The notes: generated by a model not told the origin, from the sequence alone. A DNA stretch of 64,000 nt from Stenotrophomonas sp. Iso1 (GCF_027497995.1 NZ_JAODBT010000005.1:1-64000); one strand, 5' to 3'; counted from the stretch's first letter, positions 19,499 through 29,174 are shown. Program-made: numbers and translations.

Positions 19499-20074
19499 AT
19501 GAATGCCCTTACGCCCGACCAGCTCGCCGTTCGCAACCGTGGCCGTCGGGTGCTGTTGCTGATCTTCGCCATGTTCTTCGGTTCGATGGCGTTGGCCGGC
19601 ATCCTTCGTTTCTCGGGTTGGACGCCGCAGATCACCCGCAATCACGGGCAGCTGTACGAACCGGCGATTGACCTGCGCGACACGCGCCTGCAACTGGCAG
19701 ATGGCCAGGCTTACCCGTGGAATCCAGAAGCGCGCGTGTGGCGCATCGTGTTGGCGCCAGACGCCAATTGCGCCCCTGCCTGCGTCACTTTGTCGCAGCA
19801 GCTGGACAAGGTGTGGCAGCTGTTCGGCCATAACGCGGATAATGTCGAGATATTGTGGCTGGGTACGCCCCCTGCACAGGTGGCGGCGATGCCGGCGCTG
19901 AAGGTGCTGCAGGCCCAGCCCGCGTTCCGGGCCAAGCTGCCGGGGGTTGATGACCCGGCTGGAATCCCGGTGTATGTGATTGATCCCAATGGCTTTGTGG
20001 TGTTGCGCTATGCGCCGGGTTTTGAACCGGGTGGATTGCGGGCCGACCTTTCCAGGCTGTTGAAACTGAAGTGA
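19499..20074 (+). CDS. SCO-like thioredoxin-fold oxidase assembly protein
   Basis: 191 aa. One N-terminal membrane helix (about residues 17-37) is followed by a thioredoxin-like domain. The copper/redox motif CxxxC is present as Cys91-Ala-Pro-Ala-Cys95, and the VYVIDPNGFVVLRY strand fits the SCO1/SenC fold. The position between surf1 and ctaA supports a role in copper loading or thiol handling for CuA. The family is divergent, so I call it SCO-like rather than a definite SCO1. Confidence 0.75.
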   Translation: MNALTPDQLAVRNRGRRVLLLIFAMFFGSMALAGILRFSGWTPQITRNHGQLYEPAIDLRDTRLQLADGQAYPWNPEARVWRIVLAPDANCAPACVTLSQQLDKVWQLFGHNADNVEILWLGTPPAQVAAMPALKVLQAQPAFRAKLPGVDDPAGIPVYVIDPNGFVVLRYAPGFEPGGLRADLSRLLKLK

Positions 20075-20084
20075 GTCCCGTTCG

Positions 20085-21248
20085 ATGAATGCCACTGCGC
20101 GTCCGGCGCTGTACCGCAATTTCCACCGCCTGGCGTGGTTCGCACTGATCATGACCGCGAGCACGATCATGTTCGGCTCGTTCGTGCGGCTGTCCGATGC
20201 TGGCCTTAGCTGCCCGGATTGGCCGACCTGCTATGGCCGCGTCACTTGGCCGCAGACACAGATGGAAGCCGCCCAGCACGTGGCCAGCGAGATCCGTCCG
20301 CTGGAAAGCCACAAGGCCTGGCGCGAACAGGTGCACCGTTTCCTGGCCGGCTTGCTGGGCGTGGAAGTACTGACCTTGGCGTTGCTCGCTGCGCGCCGAC
20401 GCAAGCATGGTATTGCACAGATTGTCGGCGCCTCGGTGCTGGTGGCTCTGGCGATACCGCTATACATGCGCGGCGAGCATGTCGCTGCCAGCGTTCTGGC
20501 TATTGGCGGTGAAGCTATTCTGCTATTGGCCGCATTGCGCTGGTCCAACATCGATCTGGCACGCGCGGCGGTACTGACCCTGGCCGTGGTGGTGTTCCAG
20601 GCATTGCTGGGTATGTGGACCGTGACCTGGCTGCTCAAGCCCATCGTGGTGATGGGGCATCTGCTCGGTGGCATGTTGATGTTCGGCCTGCTGGTGTGGA
20701 TGGCGTGGAAGGCGACCAATCTGCCGCTCATCCTGGCCGAGGCTTCGCGCCTGCGCTGGTGGCTGCGTGCGGGTGTGGCGCTGCTGGTGCTGCAGATCGC
20801 ACTGGGTGGTTGGGTCAGCTCCAATTACGCGGCGCTGGCCTGTGGCGGCGGTAGTGCGTCGCTGGACAACTTCCCGCGTTGCGTCAGCCAATGGTGGCCG
20901 CAACAGAATTACACCGAAGGCTTCACCCTGTGGCGCGGCATCGGCGTGGACTATGAAGGTGGCGTACTGGACGGTGCATCGCGCATCGCGATCCAGATGG
21001 CGCACCGGATGATGGCCATCGTGGTGTCGCTGTACCTGCTGGTGCTGTCGGTGCGCCTGTTCCGTATCCCGGGCATGCGCGCGTGGGCGACCATGCTGGG
21101 TGTGCTGGTGTTGCTGCAGGTCACGCTGGGCGTGCTCAACGTCAAGCTGGCGCTGCCGCTGCTGGTGGCCGTGCTGCACAGTGGTGGTGCGGTGGCCTTG
21201 TTGTTCGTGCTGGTCACGCTGCTGGCGCGGCTGCGCGCTCCGGAGTGA
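20085..21248 (+). CDS. ctaA: Heme A synthase (CtaA/Cox15)
   Basis: 387 aa, eight membrane helices in two four-helix bundles. Family marks: [12 protein letters not shown] near residue 45, EQVHRF, a second heme-ligand His in [12 protein letters not shown] in the second bundle and LHSGGA near the end. The extracytoplasmic loop has a Cys pair in [14 protein letters not shown]. It oxidises the C8 methyl of heme O to give heme A. It starts 10 bases after the SCO-like gene and is followed by ctaB four bases later. Confidence 0.96.
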   Translation: MNATARPALYRNFHRLAWFALIMTASTIMFGSFVRLSDAGLSCPDWPTCYGRVTWPQTQMEAAQHVASEIRPLESHKAWREQVHRFLAGLLGVEVLTLALLAARRRKHGIAQIVGASVLVALAIPLYMRGEHVAASVLAIGGEAILLLAALRWSNIDLARAAVLTLAVVVFQALLGMWTVTWLLKPIVVMGHLLGGMLMFGLLVWMAWKATNLPLILAEASRLRWWLRAGVALLVLQIALGGWVSSNYAALACGGGSASLDNFPRCVSQWWPQQNYTEGFTLWRGIGVDYEGGVLDGASRIAIQMAHRMMAIVVSLYLLVLSVRLFRIPGMRAWATMLGVLVLLQVTLGVLNVKLALPLLVAVLHSGGAVALLFVLVTLLARLRAPE

Positions 21249-21252
21249 TGGC

Positions 21253-22146
21253 ATGAAGACGACGTGGCGTGATTATTGGGATCTGACCAAGCCCAAGGTG
21301 GTGGCCTTGATTGTGTTCACCGCCTTGGTGGGCATGTTCCTGGCCGTTCCAACAGTGCCCACTGCCGCGCAGGCGGTATCGGGCGTGTTGGGCTTCCTCG
21401 GCATCTGGCTGGCGGCCTCGGCCGCAGCAGCAATCAACCAACTGCTGGATGCGCGCATTGACGCGCAGATGGCACGAACTTCCTGGCGGCCACTGGTGGT
21501 GGGCAAGGTGTCACCGCGGCAGGTGCTGGTGTTTGCCGGTGCGTTGACCGCGCTGTCGATGACCATCCTGGTGCTGTGGGTGAACGTGATCACCGCGGTG
21601 CTGACCTTCGCCTCGCTGATCGGCTATGCGGTGATCTACACCGTGTACCTGAAGCGTGCGACCTCGCAGAACATCGTCATCGGTGGTCTGGCCGGCGCCA
21701 CACCGCCGTTGTTGGGCTGGGCGGCGATAACTGGCATGCAGGGCAGTTCCGACTGGGCCTATGCCTCGCTGTTGGTGTTGATCATCTTCATCTGGACGCC
21801 GCCGCACTTCTGGGCGCTGGCGATCTTCCGTCGCGCCGATTACGCCAAGGCCGACGTGCCGATGTTGCCGGTGACCCACGGTGTGCCGCATACGCGCAAG
21901 CAGATCCTGGCCTACTCAGTGGTGCTGGCGGTGGTGACGATGCTGCCGGTGGCCATCGGCATGAGTGGCATGTTCTACCTGGGCGGCGCCACGGTGCTGA
22001 ACCTGGTGTTCCTCTGGTACGCATGGAAAATGCAGAACCCGCCGGACGAGATGTTCAACATGAAGATGTTCGGCTATTCCATCGTCTACCTGATGGCGTT
22101 GTTTGCCTTCCTGCTGGTCGACCACTGGTTGATGCCTTGGCTTTGA
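21253..22146 (+). CDS. ctaB: Protoheme IX farnesyltransferase (heme O synthase)
   Basis: 297 aa UbiA-type membrane prenyltransferase, about nine helices. The Asp-rich prenyl-diphosphate motif is NQLLDARID (N-x3-D-x3-D) followed by ARTSWRPL. A second conserved loop reads [14 protein letters not shown]. It attaches farnesyl to heme B to make heme O, the substrate of CtaA. The start [15 protein letters not shown] is the family's typical N-terminus, so longer in-frame starts inside ctaA are rejected. It closes the cox cluster. Confidence 0.96.
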   Translation: MKTTWRDYWDLTKPKVVALIVFTALVGMFLAVPTVPTAAQAVSGVLGFLGIWLAASAAAAINQLLDARIDAQMARTSWRPLVVGKVSPRQVLVFAGALTALSMTILVLWVNVITAVLTFASLIGYAVIYTVYLKRATSQNIVIGGLAGATPPLLGWAAITGMQGSSDWAYASLLVLIIFIWTPPHFWALAIFRRADYAKADVPMLPVTHGVPHTRKQILAYSVVLAVVTMLPVAIGMSGMFYLGGATVLNLVFLWYAWKMQNPPDEMFNMKMFGYSIVYLMALFAFLLVDHWLMPWL

Positions 22147-22182
22147 TGCTGGCACCAACAAGCACACAACAACAGATACCAG

Positions 22183-22216
22183 AACGGCAGAAGCATGGAA
22201 GTGCTTCTGCCGTTTG
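22183..22216 (+). terminator. Terminator after ctaB
   Basis: A 13-base perfect stem (22183-22195 with 22202-22214) and a six-base loop lie 36 bases past the ctaB stop. Only a short T run follows. Confidence 0.75.
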
Positions 22217-22287
22217 TGGTTGTGGGCTGTGGTGATGAACGGTGTAGCCCGGGCAATGTAAGCCCGTCTCTGCCACACCCGTCTTGG

Positions 22288-23274
22288 CTACGGTTTCTCA
22301 GCGTTGCTTGCCTGCCGCGCATAGCGCTGCGCGATCACCGAACACACAATCAGCTGGATCTGGTGATAGATCATGATCGGCAGCACGATGGCGCCGAGGC
22401 TACCGCCGGCAAACAACACTTTAGCGATCGGTACGCCGGTCGCCAGGCTCTTCTTGGAGCCGCAGAACACGATGGGGATTTCGTCGAAACGGCTGAAGCC
22501 CAGGCGTCGTGCCAACCAGGTGATGCCCGGCATCGCGATGGCCAGCAGTACCACTGCCACCAACGCTGCGGTGAGCAGTGAACTGATCGGTGTCTTGGTC
22601 CATAGCCCTTCGTTGACCGACTCACCGAAGGCGGCGTACACCACCAGCAGCACCGTGCCCTGGTCGGTGTAGCGCAGTAACGCGCGCTGTTTTTCCACCC
22701 ACCTGGCAATCCACGGCCGCAGCAAATGGCCGGCGACGAAGGGCACCAGCAATTGCAGCATGATCGCGCCCACCGCGTGCAGCGGGTTGGCCATCCCGCC
22801 CTGCGAGCCGGCCAGCACTGTCATCAGCAAGGGCGTGAGGAACACCCCGAGGATGCTCGACAACGAGGCCGCGCACACCGCCGCTGGCACATTGCCGCCG
22901 GCAATCGAGGTGAAGGCGATGGACGACTGCACGGTGGACGGCAGGGCGCACAGGAACAACACGCCGATGTACAGGTCGGGGGTCAGCAACGTGCCGGACA
23001 AGGGTTTGAACGCCAGCCCCAATAGCGGGAACAGCACGAAGGTGCAGACCAGGATCACGATGTGCAGGCGCCAGTGCAGCATGCCGGCGATGATCGATTC
23101 GCGCGGCAGACGCGCACCGTGCAGAAAGAACAGCGCAGCGATGGCGAAGTCGGTGAAGTGGTCGAAGCCGCGCGCGGCAGCGCCGGTCATCGGCAACACG
23201 CTGGCCAGTACAACCGTGGCGAGCAGGGCGAGAGTGAAGTTGTCCGGTCGCAGTCGCGACCACCAGCGAGTCAT
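22288..23274 (-). CDS. Bile acid:sodium symporter family transporter (SBF-like)
   Basis: 328 aa, about ten membrane segments. It opens WWSRLRPDNFTLALL and carries the SBF-like (PF13593) features LFLCALPSTVQSSIAFTSIAGGN and FCGSKKSLATGVPIA. Members are sodium-coupled transporters of organic anions, but the substrate is unknown here. It is convergent with ctaB and may be co-transcribed downstream of the small phosphatase gene, from which it is separated by 42 bases. Confidence 0.88.
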   Translation of the reverse strand: MTRWWSRLRPDNFTLALLATVVLASVLPMTGAAARGFDHFTDFAIAALFFLHGARLPRESIIAGMLHWRLHIVILVCTFVLFPLLGLAFKPLSGTLLTPDLYIGVLFLCALPSTVQSSIAFTSIAGGNVPAAVCAASLSSILGVFLTPLLMTVLAGSQGGMANPLHAVGAIMLQLLVPFVAGHLLRPWIARWVEKQRALLRYTDQGTVLLVVYAAFGESVNEGLWTKTPISSLLTAALVAVVLLAIAMPGITWLARRLGFSRFDEIPIVFCGSKKSLATGVPIAKVLFAGGSLGAIVLPIMIYHQIQLIVCSVIAQRYARQASNAEKP

Positions 23275-23316
23275 CGGCAGAAGCCTCCTCAGGCGGGGAT
23301 GGGGCAGGGTGCCCGG

Positions 23317-23808
23317 TCAGGGTTTGGGGTTCTCCAGCACGGCACGCGCGGCCGGTTCCAGCGAGGTCATGCCGGCGTCGCGGCCCAGTTGCAATGCTGC
23401 ATCACGTGGCGCGCCTTCCAGGCGTGCATTGATGAGCGACAGCAAGGCGCCTGCGCGGTTGCCGGAGGCGCAATGCAGCAGCGTCTTGCCATCGTCCTGC
23501 TTGAGCAGGCGCTGTAGGGCGCGCGCCTTGTCATCGGTGATGTCGCTGGCGCCGGCAATGGGCAGGCGCACATACCGCAGCCCGAGTTGTTCGGCCAATG
23601 CGGCTTCGTCGTAGCCGCGATCTTCATCGGGCTGGCGCAAATCAATGACGGTGGTGACGCCGGAGGCAGCCGCGTCACGCAATTGCTGCGCGCTGGGTTG
23701 GCCGGCGGTGTAGAGATCGGGGCGTGGCTGACGCAGCGTTGTCTCGCCGGCAAATGCGGCGCTGGATACAAGCAGGAAGAGCAGCAGGAACGGTCGGTAG
23801 GCGGTCAT
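23317..23808 (-). CDS. Exported BLH/DUF442-type phosphatase-like protein
   Basis: 163 aa with a signal peptide (FLLLFLLVSSAAFAGE). The domain resembles the beta-lactamase-hydrolase-like (DUF442) phosphatases. It has DLYTAGQPSAQQL, TVIDLRQPDED and the phosphate loop HCASGNRAG, with Cys113 and Arg118 spaced as CX4R as in that family. The predicted periplasmic location is notable because most relatives are cytoplasmic. AGGGAGAG precedes the start. Substrate unknown. dnaG lies 17 bases upstream on the same strand. Confidence 0.8.
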   Translation of the reverse strand: MTAYRPFLLLFLLVSSAAFAGETTLRQPRPDLYTAGQPSAQQLRDAAASGVTTVIDLRQPDEDRGYDEAALAEQLGLRYVRLPIAGASDITDDKARALQRLLKQDDGKTLLHCASGNRAGALLSLINARLEGAPRDAALQLGRDAGMTSLEPAARAVLENPKP

Positions 23809-23825
23809 CGTGCTCTCCCTGGGGG

Positions 23826-25562
23826 TCAGCGTCGCGTGCCTGCGCGTGCTTTGAGTAGCTCGCGCAGTTCATATTTGTCGGTGTCATCCAGGCCCTGCTG
23901 GCGCTGTTTGTCCTGCAGTTCGTCCAGACGTTGCTGCAGCAGCTGTTTTTCCAGCTGGTTGATGGCGTCCTGCAGTTCCTGCGCCCAGCTGGCTTCGTCG
24001 CCGGGCAGATCCATAGCCGCCAACTTGTGCAGCGCAGTTTGTTCTTCGCGCTCGTTGAAATGTTCCAGCAGCGCGCCGGTGCTGATGTCCGGGCGTTGCT
24101 GCACCAGCTCCAGCAGTTCCAGCAACAACTCGATGCCGGGCAGGCGCAGGCCGCCAACGGCGTGGTGGCTTTCCAGGTTCATCGCCAATGACGGCTGCTG
24201 CAGCAGGATGGCGATGGCAGCGCGCACCAGGCTGCGCTTGGCTACCGGCGCAACGTTGGCGCGCGACGTCGCGCGCGTGGTGGCGGGCGCTGCACTGCTG
24301 CGGTTGCCAATACCGGTCAGGCGCGCAAGCTCCTGCTTCATCAGGTCACCGAAGGCGCCATCGGGAATCTGCGCCAGCATCGGCTTGGCGTGTTCGGCCA
24401 GGCGTGCCTTGCCGTCGAGTGTGCCGAGATTGATCTCGCGGCTGAGTTCGTCAAAGAAGAACTGCGACAACGGGGTGCCTTGCTTCAGGCGCGCATCAAA
24501 CGCCTCGGCGCCTTCTTTGCGCACGATAGTGTCGGGGTCTTCGCCATCGGGCAGGAACAGGAAAAACGCCTGACGCCCGTCCTTCATGCGTGGCAATACC
24601 GACTCCAGCGCACGCCAGCCAGCGCGGCGGCCGGCGGCATCGCCGTCGAAACAAAAGTACACATCCGGTGCGTTGCGGAACAACAGCTCGGCGTGATCCG
24701 GCGTGGTTGCCGTGCCCAGCGTCGCCACTGCCTGGGTGACGCCGAACTGGAACAGCGAGACCACGTCCATGTAGCCCTCGACCACGATCAGACGCTCGAT
24801 CTTCTGGTTGGCCTGACGCACCTGCCACAGGCCGTACAACTCGCGTCCCTTGTGGAACAACGCGGTTTCCGGCGAGTTGAGGTACTTGGGCCCGTCGTCC
24901 TTTTCCATGACCCGGCCACCAAAGGCGATGACGCGGCCACGGCGGTCGAAGATCGGGAACATCACCCGGTCGCGGAACTTGTCGTAGACGTGGCCGCGGT
25001 CATTCTTGGAGAACAGGCCGACGCGTTCGAGCAGCTTCATGCGCCGCTCGTCCTTGCCCAAGGCATCCTTCAACGCGCTGTAGCCGTCGGGTGCATAACC
25101 GATGGCAAAGCGCGCGCGGGTGTCGGCATCCACGTCACGGCCATCGAGATACGCGCGGGCCTTGTCGCTGCTTTCCAGCTGCTTCTGGAAGAAGCGGCTG
25201 GCGGCATCCAGCGCCGAGTACTGGTCGCGGCTGTCGTCCTGCTGCTGCGGCGTGCGGGTGTTGGTCTCGCGCGGTATTTCCATGCCCGCGCGCTTGGCCA
25301 GTTCGTCCACCGCATCGAGAAACTCGAGGCGGTCGTAGTTCATCAGGAAGCTGATGGCCGTGCCGTGCGCGCCACAACCGAAGCAGTGATAGAACTGCTT
25401 GGTTGGCGAAACGGTGAACGAAGCCGAGCGCTCGTCATGGAACGGACAGCGAGCGGAATATTCCTTGCCCTGGCGTTTGAGCGGCACGCGCGTGCCGACC
25501 ACCTCGACAATGTCGGTGCGGGCTAGCAGGTCGTCGATGAACGCGTCGGGGAGTCGAGCCAT
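23826..25562 (-). CDS. dnaG: DNA primase
   Basis: 578 aa. The N-terminal CHC2 zinc finger uses Cys39, His42, Cys60 and Cys63 (CPFHDERSASF...HCFGCG). The TOPRIM catalytic domain (about residues 258-340) has VVEGYMDVVSL with the catalytic Glu, and CFDGDAAGRRAGW with metal-binding Asp residues. The C-terminal region (about 430-578) is the helicase-binding domain. It synthesises RNA primers for replication. The gene belongs to the classical rpsU-dnaG block, with yqeY and brkB in between here. Confidence 0.97.
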   Translation of the reverse strand: MARLPDAFIDDLLARTDIVEVVGTRVPLKRQGKEYSARCPFHDERSASFTVSPTKQFYHCFGCGAHGTAISFLMNYDRLEFLDAVDELAKRAGMEIPRETNTRTPQQQDDSRDQYSALDAASRFFQKQLESSDKARAYLDGRDVDADTRARFAIGYAPDGYSALKDALGKDERRMKLLERVGLFSKNDRGHVYDKFRDRVMFPIFDRRGRVIAFGGRVMEKDDGPKYLNSPETALFHKGRELYGLWQVRQANQKIERLIVVEGYMDVVSLFQFGVTQAVATLGTATTPDHAELLFRNAPDVYFCFDGDAAGRRAGWRALESVLPRMKDGRQAFFLFLPDGEDPDTIVRKEGAEAFDARLKQGTPLSQFFFDELSREINLGTLDGKARLAEHAKPMLAQIPDGAFGDLMKQELARLTGIGNRSSAAPATTRATSRANVAPVAKRSLVRAAIAILLQQPSLAMNLESHHAVGGLRLPGIELLLELLELVQQRPDISTGALLEHFNEREEQTALHKLAAMDLPGDEASWAQELQDAINQLEKQLLQQRLDELQDKQRQQGLDDTDKYELRELLKARAGTRR

Positions 25563-25786
25563 GCGGCAATAGACAGCGCCGCCGGATGGCGGGGCACAAC
25601 AAGGATGGCTGGGAAGTGTACTAGCCTGCGTCGGCGCTGGCAGGGCGGGTGCTCAGATCAACGGCAATGGCACCTCTCCCCACCTCTTGGCCCTGTGATG
25701 CGAAAGGGTGCAAACCTCGTAGGCCCGTAATCTGGTCGGCTGCCGAGAGCCAACGGTCGCCGGCGAAAGGGTGCGGAGTAGGCCTT

Positions 25787-26671
25787 TCAGCCTGGGAGGT
25801 GCGGTTCGTCCGGTATCGACTCTCGTGCCTTCCGCGCCTGCGCACGTTCATCAATCACCGCGGTGATCAACGCGCCTCCAAAGAACACCACGCTGGCGTA
25901 GTAGATCCACACCAGCATGATCACCAGCGTGCCCATCGAGCCATAGGCGCTGCCAGGGGCGGCGTTGGCGATGTACAGGCCGATGCCATAGCGGCCCAGT
26001 ACGAACAGCACCGCAGTGATGGCGCCGCCCACGAACGCCTGGCGCCAGCTGACCGGGCGGTCGGGCAGGTAGTGATAGAGGAAGGCAAAGCCGAGTGCGT
26101 ACAGCAGCACGGTGGTGATGTACGCGACGGCCGGCAGTACCGAGGGCAGGTGCGCGAAGATCACCTGCAACGCGGTGGTGGCGACCATCGACACGATCAG
26201 CAGGAAGCCCAGCGCCAGCACCACGCCGGCAGAGAACATGCGCTTCTGCAGCCAGCCAAAGAGGCCTTCGAAACGTCGCGAGTCGGAATGAAAGATCAGG
26301 TTCAACGCGGCCTGCAGCTGCGCGAACACCACCGTGGCGCCGATGAACAGCAGCAACAGGCTCCACAGGCCGGCCAGCGAGCCCAGGTCCGGCTGGGCCG
26401 AGGCATTGGCGATGATGGTTTGTGCCACCTGCGCCACGCTTGGCCCTGCCAGTGAGGCGATCTGGTCAACCAATGCCTGCTGCGCCGGCGGATACAGCGA
26501 GGCGGTCAGCCACAGCAGCAATATCAGCAACGGGGCCAGCGAGAGCAGGGTGTAGAACGCCAGCGAAGCGGCCTGGGTCATCACATCGGTTTCGACGAAG
26601 CGCCGCATCAAGGCGGCGGGCAGACTCTGTTGCAGCTTGTCGAAACGGGAACGCAGGGAGTCGATGGACAT
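25787..26671 (-). CDS. YihY/BrkB family membrane protein
   Basis: 294 aa with six membrane helices. Family signatures: ASLAFYTLLSLAPLLILL, a GLF-type motif as FEGLFGWL, and a YGSMGTLVIMLVWIYYASVVFFGGAL ending. The old name ribonuclease BN is a misannotation of the family. A role in transport or envelope integrity is assumed only. A start 12 bases upstream (26683) is equally possible. It lies between yqeY and dnaG, an unusual insertion in the primase block. The C-terminal tail is polar (RAQARKARESIPDE). Confidence 0.85.
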   Translation of the reverse strand: MSIDSLRSRFDKLQQSLPAALMRRFVETDVMTQAASLAFYTLLSLAPLLILLLWLTASLYPPAQQALVDQIASLAGPSVAQVAQTIIANASAQPDLGSLAGLWSLLLLFIGATVVFAQLQAALNLIFHSDSRRFEGLFGWLQKRMFSAGVVLALGFLLIVSMVATTALQVIFAHLPSVLPAVAYITTVLLYALGFAFLYHYLPDRPVSWRQAFVGGAITAVLFVLGRYGIGLYIANAAPGSAYGSMGTLVIMLVWIYYASVVFFGGALITAVIDERAQARKARESIPDEPHLPG

Positions 26672-26991
26672 ACGGCCTTGCATGCGAATGGTGTTGCCTC
26701 TGAGATGCCGGTGATGCGGATGTTGTAGTGGAAAGCAGCTTTTGCGCAGGTGAAGGCGAGCCGCCGCGAAGCTGGCAATACCGCTGGCTTGCCGGCCGCA
26801 GGGTGATTCCCATACCTCGATCACGTATGGCGCCCCCGTGGGCTTTCGGCGGCCGACATGCGTTGCAGGCATGCCGTGAATCATGGGTAGGGCGGGTGAT
26901 TGCGCACCGGGTGCGCTGTGCCTGCCCGGGCAACGTGGCCCCCGCAGGAGGTGGCTTAAGCGGCTCCCATCCGTCCGGCGCGACCTGGAAA
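26672..26991. other. Spacer between brkB and yqeY
   Basis: About 320 bases. It holds the upstream region of brkB, and the yqeY terminator lies at its right edge. Open frames on both strands here are Arg/Pro/Ser-rich and not credible. No repeat recognised. Confidence 0.45.
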
Positions 26992-27023
26992 CAACAAGGC
27001 CCGCTTGCTGGCGGGCCTTGTTG
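26992..27023 (-). terminator. Hairpin terminator after yqeY
   Basis: Perfect 13-base stem CAACAAGGCCCGC/GCGGGCCTTGTTG with a six-base loop, just past the yqeY stop. The long stem compensates for the lack of a pure T tract. Confidence 0.75.
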
Positions 27024-27046
27024 AATGCGGCAAGGGCGGGGCTGGA

Positions 27047-27493
27047 TCAGCCGCCCAGAGCCTGCTTGACCAGCTTGGACACCAAGCCCATGTCGGCCTT
27101 GCCTGCCAGCTTGGGCTTGAGTACGCCCATCAGCTTGCCCATGTCCGCCGCGCTGGCTGCGCCGGTTTCGGCGATGGCAGCGGTGACAGCCGCCTGGATT
27201 TCGGCGTCGCCCATCTTGGCCGGCAGGTAGCGCTCGATCACGACGATTTCGTCGCGTTCGATCACGGCCAAGTCTTCGCGGCTGGCTGCTTCAAACTGGG
27301 TGACCGAGTCCTTGCGCTGCTTGACCATCTTGTCGAGCACGGCAATCACGTCGGCGTCGGTCAGCTCGATGCGCTCGTCTACTTCACGCTGCTTGATGGC
27401 GGCGTTGATCAGGCGGATCACGCCCAGGGAGTGCTTGTCGCCGGCCTTCATGGCGGCCTTCATGTCATCGATTAGCTGTTGCTTCATGCTCAT
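27047..27493 (-). CDS. GatB/YqeY domain protein
   Basis: 148 aa, purely alpha-helical and cytoplasmic. It opens MSMKQQLIDDMKAAMKAGDK and has the family core VIERYLPAKMGDAEIQAAV and DMGKLMGVLKPKLAGKADM. This is the stand-alone version of the tRNA-binding tail domain of GatB. AGGTGATCC precedes the ATG at 27493. It sits between rpsU and dnaG as in many proteobacteria and is presumed linked to translation, but its biochemical role is not established. Confidence 0.92.
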   Translation of the reverse strand: MSMKQQLIDDMKAAMKAGDKHSLGVIRLINAAIKQREVDERIELTDADVIAVLDKMVKQRKDSVTQFEAASREDLAVIERDEIVVIERYLPAKMGDAEIQAAVTAAIAETGAASAADMGKLMGVLKPKLAGKADMGLVSKLVKQALGG

Positions 27494-27555
27494 GGATCAC
27501 CTCATGTCGGGATCGGATTGCGGTTTGAACAACGGATTCAGGTATGACGGGAACG

Positions 27556-27588
27556 CAAAAAGCCGGCTACGCTTGCGCGTGCCGGCTC
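27556..27588 (-). terminator. Attenuator-type terminator after rpsU
   Basis: Two-part stem (AGCCGGC plus ACGC with GCGT plus GCCGGCT, one bulged base, loop TTGC) reads into GGCTTTTTGC on the minus strand. Lying between rpsU and yqeY, it is placed to let far more S21 than downstream primase transcript be made. Confidence 0.88.
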
Positions 27589-27637
27589 TCACTCCAGTAC
27601 GGAAGGCCGAAGCCCTCCGTTCAGGAGTCGCGTCCGA

Positions 27638-27853
27638 TCAGTACAGGCGCTGACGCTTGGTGACGTCGCGCGAGGAACGACGCAGCTGGCGCTTGACGGC
27701 AGCAGCGGCCTTGCGCTTGCGTTCCTGGGTCGGCTTTTCGTAGAACTCGCGCTTGCGGGTTTCGGCCAGCACGCCGGCCTTTTCGCAAGTGCGCTTGAAG
27801 CGGCGGAGAGCAAACTCGAAGGGCTCGTTCTCGCGGACTTTAACGCTGGGCAT
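27638..27853 (-). CDS. rpsU: 30S ribosomal protein S21
   Basis: 71 aa beginning [19 protein letters not shown] and ending [14 protein letters not shown], with a very basic middle ([18 protein letters not shown]). This is the complete, highly conserved S21. GGAGATTCC precedes the start; a longer frame at 27871 is rejected. The protein supports translation initiation by helping base pairing of the Shine-Dalgarno sequence. First gene of the rpsU-yqeY-brkB-dnaG row. Confidence 0.97.
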
Positions 27854-27901
27854 GGAATCTCCGGGACACAATGAAACCGGGTCACGCCCGGCGAGCCGCG
27901 C

Positions 27902-27929
27902 ATTATAGTCCCTTTAAAAATGGGTGCAA
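27902..27929 (-). promoter_or_regulatory. Strong sigma70 promoter of rpsU
   Basis: On the minus strand TTGCAC, a 16-base spacer and a perfect TATAAT lie about 50 bases before the rpsU start. The box sits in the short interval shared with divergent tsaD, so the two genes' expression may be linked. Confidence 0.85.
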
Positions 27930-27967
27930 GTCCCCCGGGGTTTGCTGCGCGACGGGAGAGGTCCACA

Positions 27968-29020
27968 ATGGCTCCCATGAAAGTTCTCGGCATTGAATCA
28001 TCCTGTGATGAGACCGGCGTAGCGGTCTATGACACGGCCCTTTCCGGCGCGGCGGCCCTGCGTGCGCATGCGGTTTACAGCCAGATTGCGCTGCATGCTG
28101 AATACGGCGGCGTAGTACCGGAGCTGGCCAGTCGCGACCACGTGCGCAAGACGCTGCCGCTGATCCGGCAGACCCTGGACGAGGCGGGCATCGCCATCTC
28201 TGACATTGAGGGCGTGGCCTATACGGCCGGTCCCGGGCTGGTCGGCGCCTTGTTGGTGGGGGCCGGCGTTGCGCGGTCGCTGGCCTGGGGGCTGGATGTG
28301 CCGGCCATTGCCGTACATCACATGGAAGGCCACTTGTTGGCACCCCTGATGGAGGACGACCCACCGGAGGCACCGTTCGTGGCGCTGCTGGTGTCCGGCG
28401 GGCATACCCAGCTGATCGCGGTGGAGGCCATTGGCAAGTACCGCCTGCTGGGCGAAACACTGGATGACGCGGCCGGTGAGGCTTTTGACAAGACCGCCAA
28501 AATGATGGGCCTGCCGTACCCGGGCGGCCCACAGCTGGCCAAGCTGGCCGAAGCGGGAACGCCGGGGCGCTACAAGTTCGCGCGGCCGATGACCGACCGC
28601 CCAGGTGTGGATTTCAGCTTCTCTGGGCTCAAGACCCAAGTGCTGCTGGCTTGGCGCGACAGTGACCAGAGCGAGCAGACCCGCGCTGATATCGCCAGGG
28701 GCTTCGAGGATGCAGTGGTCGATACATTGGCCATCAAGTGTGGCCGCGCGCTGGATGCGGCCGGTTGTGACGTCCTGGTGGTGGCTGGCGGGGTCGGTGC
28801 CAACAAGCGCCTGCGTGCCAAGCTGCAGGATGCGGCGCAGCGTCGCGGTGGCCGGGTGTGTTTCCCGCGTCCGGAACTGTGCACCGACAACGGCGCGATG
28901 ATTGCCTTCGCTGGCGCGCTGCGGCTGCAGGCGGGCCAGCGCAGTCCCGCTGAGGTCAAGGTCACTCCGCGTTGGGACATGGCGTTGTTGCCGCCGTTGG
29001 TGGCGCAGAGCGGGGAGTAA
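27968..29020 (+). CDS. tsaD: tRNA N6-adenosine threonylcarbamoyltransferase TsaD
   Basis: 350 aa, ASKHA fold. Conserved features: [13 protein letters not shown] at the N-terminus, [11 protein letters not shown], the metal site His118 and His122 in [15 protein letters not shown], and a terminal [17 protein letters not shown]. It transfers the threonylcarbamoyl group to A37 of ANN-decoding tRNAs, with TsaB and TsaE. The start at 27968 follows GGAGAGG with a six-base spacer; the ATG nine bases later is less well placed. Divergent from rpsU, a common arrangement. Confidence 0.97.
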   Translation: MAPMKVLGIESSCDETGVAVYDTALSGAAALRAHAVYSQIALHAEYGGVVPELASRDHVRKTLPLIRQTLDEAGIAISDIEGVAYTAGPGLVGALLVGAGVARSLAWGLDVPAIAVHHMEGHLLAPLMEDDPPEAPFVALLVSGGHTQLIAVEAIGKYRLLGETLDDAAGEAFDKTAKMMGLPYPGGPQLAKLAEAGTPGRYKFARPMTDRPGVDFSFSGLKTQVLLAWRDSDQSEQTRADIARGFEDAVVDTLAIKCGRALDAAGCDVLVVAGGVGANKRLRAKLQDAAQRRGGRVCFPRPELCTDNGAMIAFAGALRLQAGQRSPAEVKVTPRWDMALLPPLVAQSGE

Positions 29021-29174
29021 CAGCAGGGAGAGCAAAGAGCGGGGAAGGGGTGCTGGTGGCGCGTGCGGTGGTGTTTTCCCCCGTTGTTTTCAACACGCTG
29101 AAATCTTGATCCCCCGCTTTTAACGCCCCTGCACTTACCATTCCCTGTTCCCCAATTCCGGTTCCTTGCTTCAA

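Noticed and set aside
25563..25786. Possible small gene between dnaG and brkB
   Set aside because: The frames are short and Arg/Ser-rich, with no start signal; I treat it as spacer.
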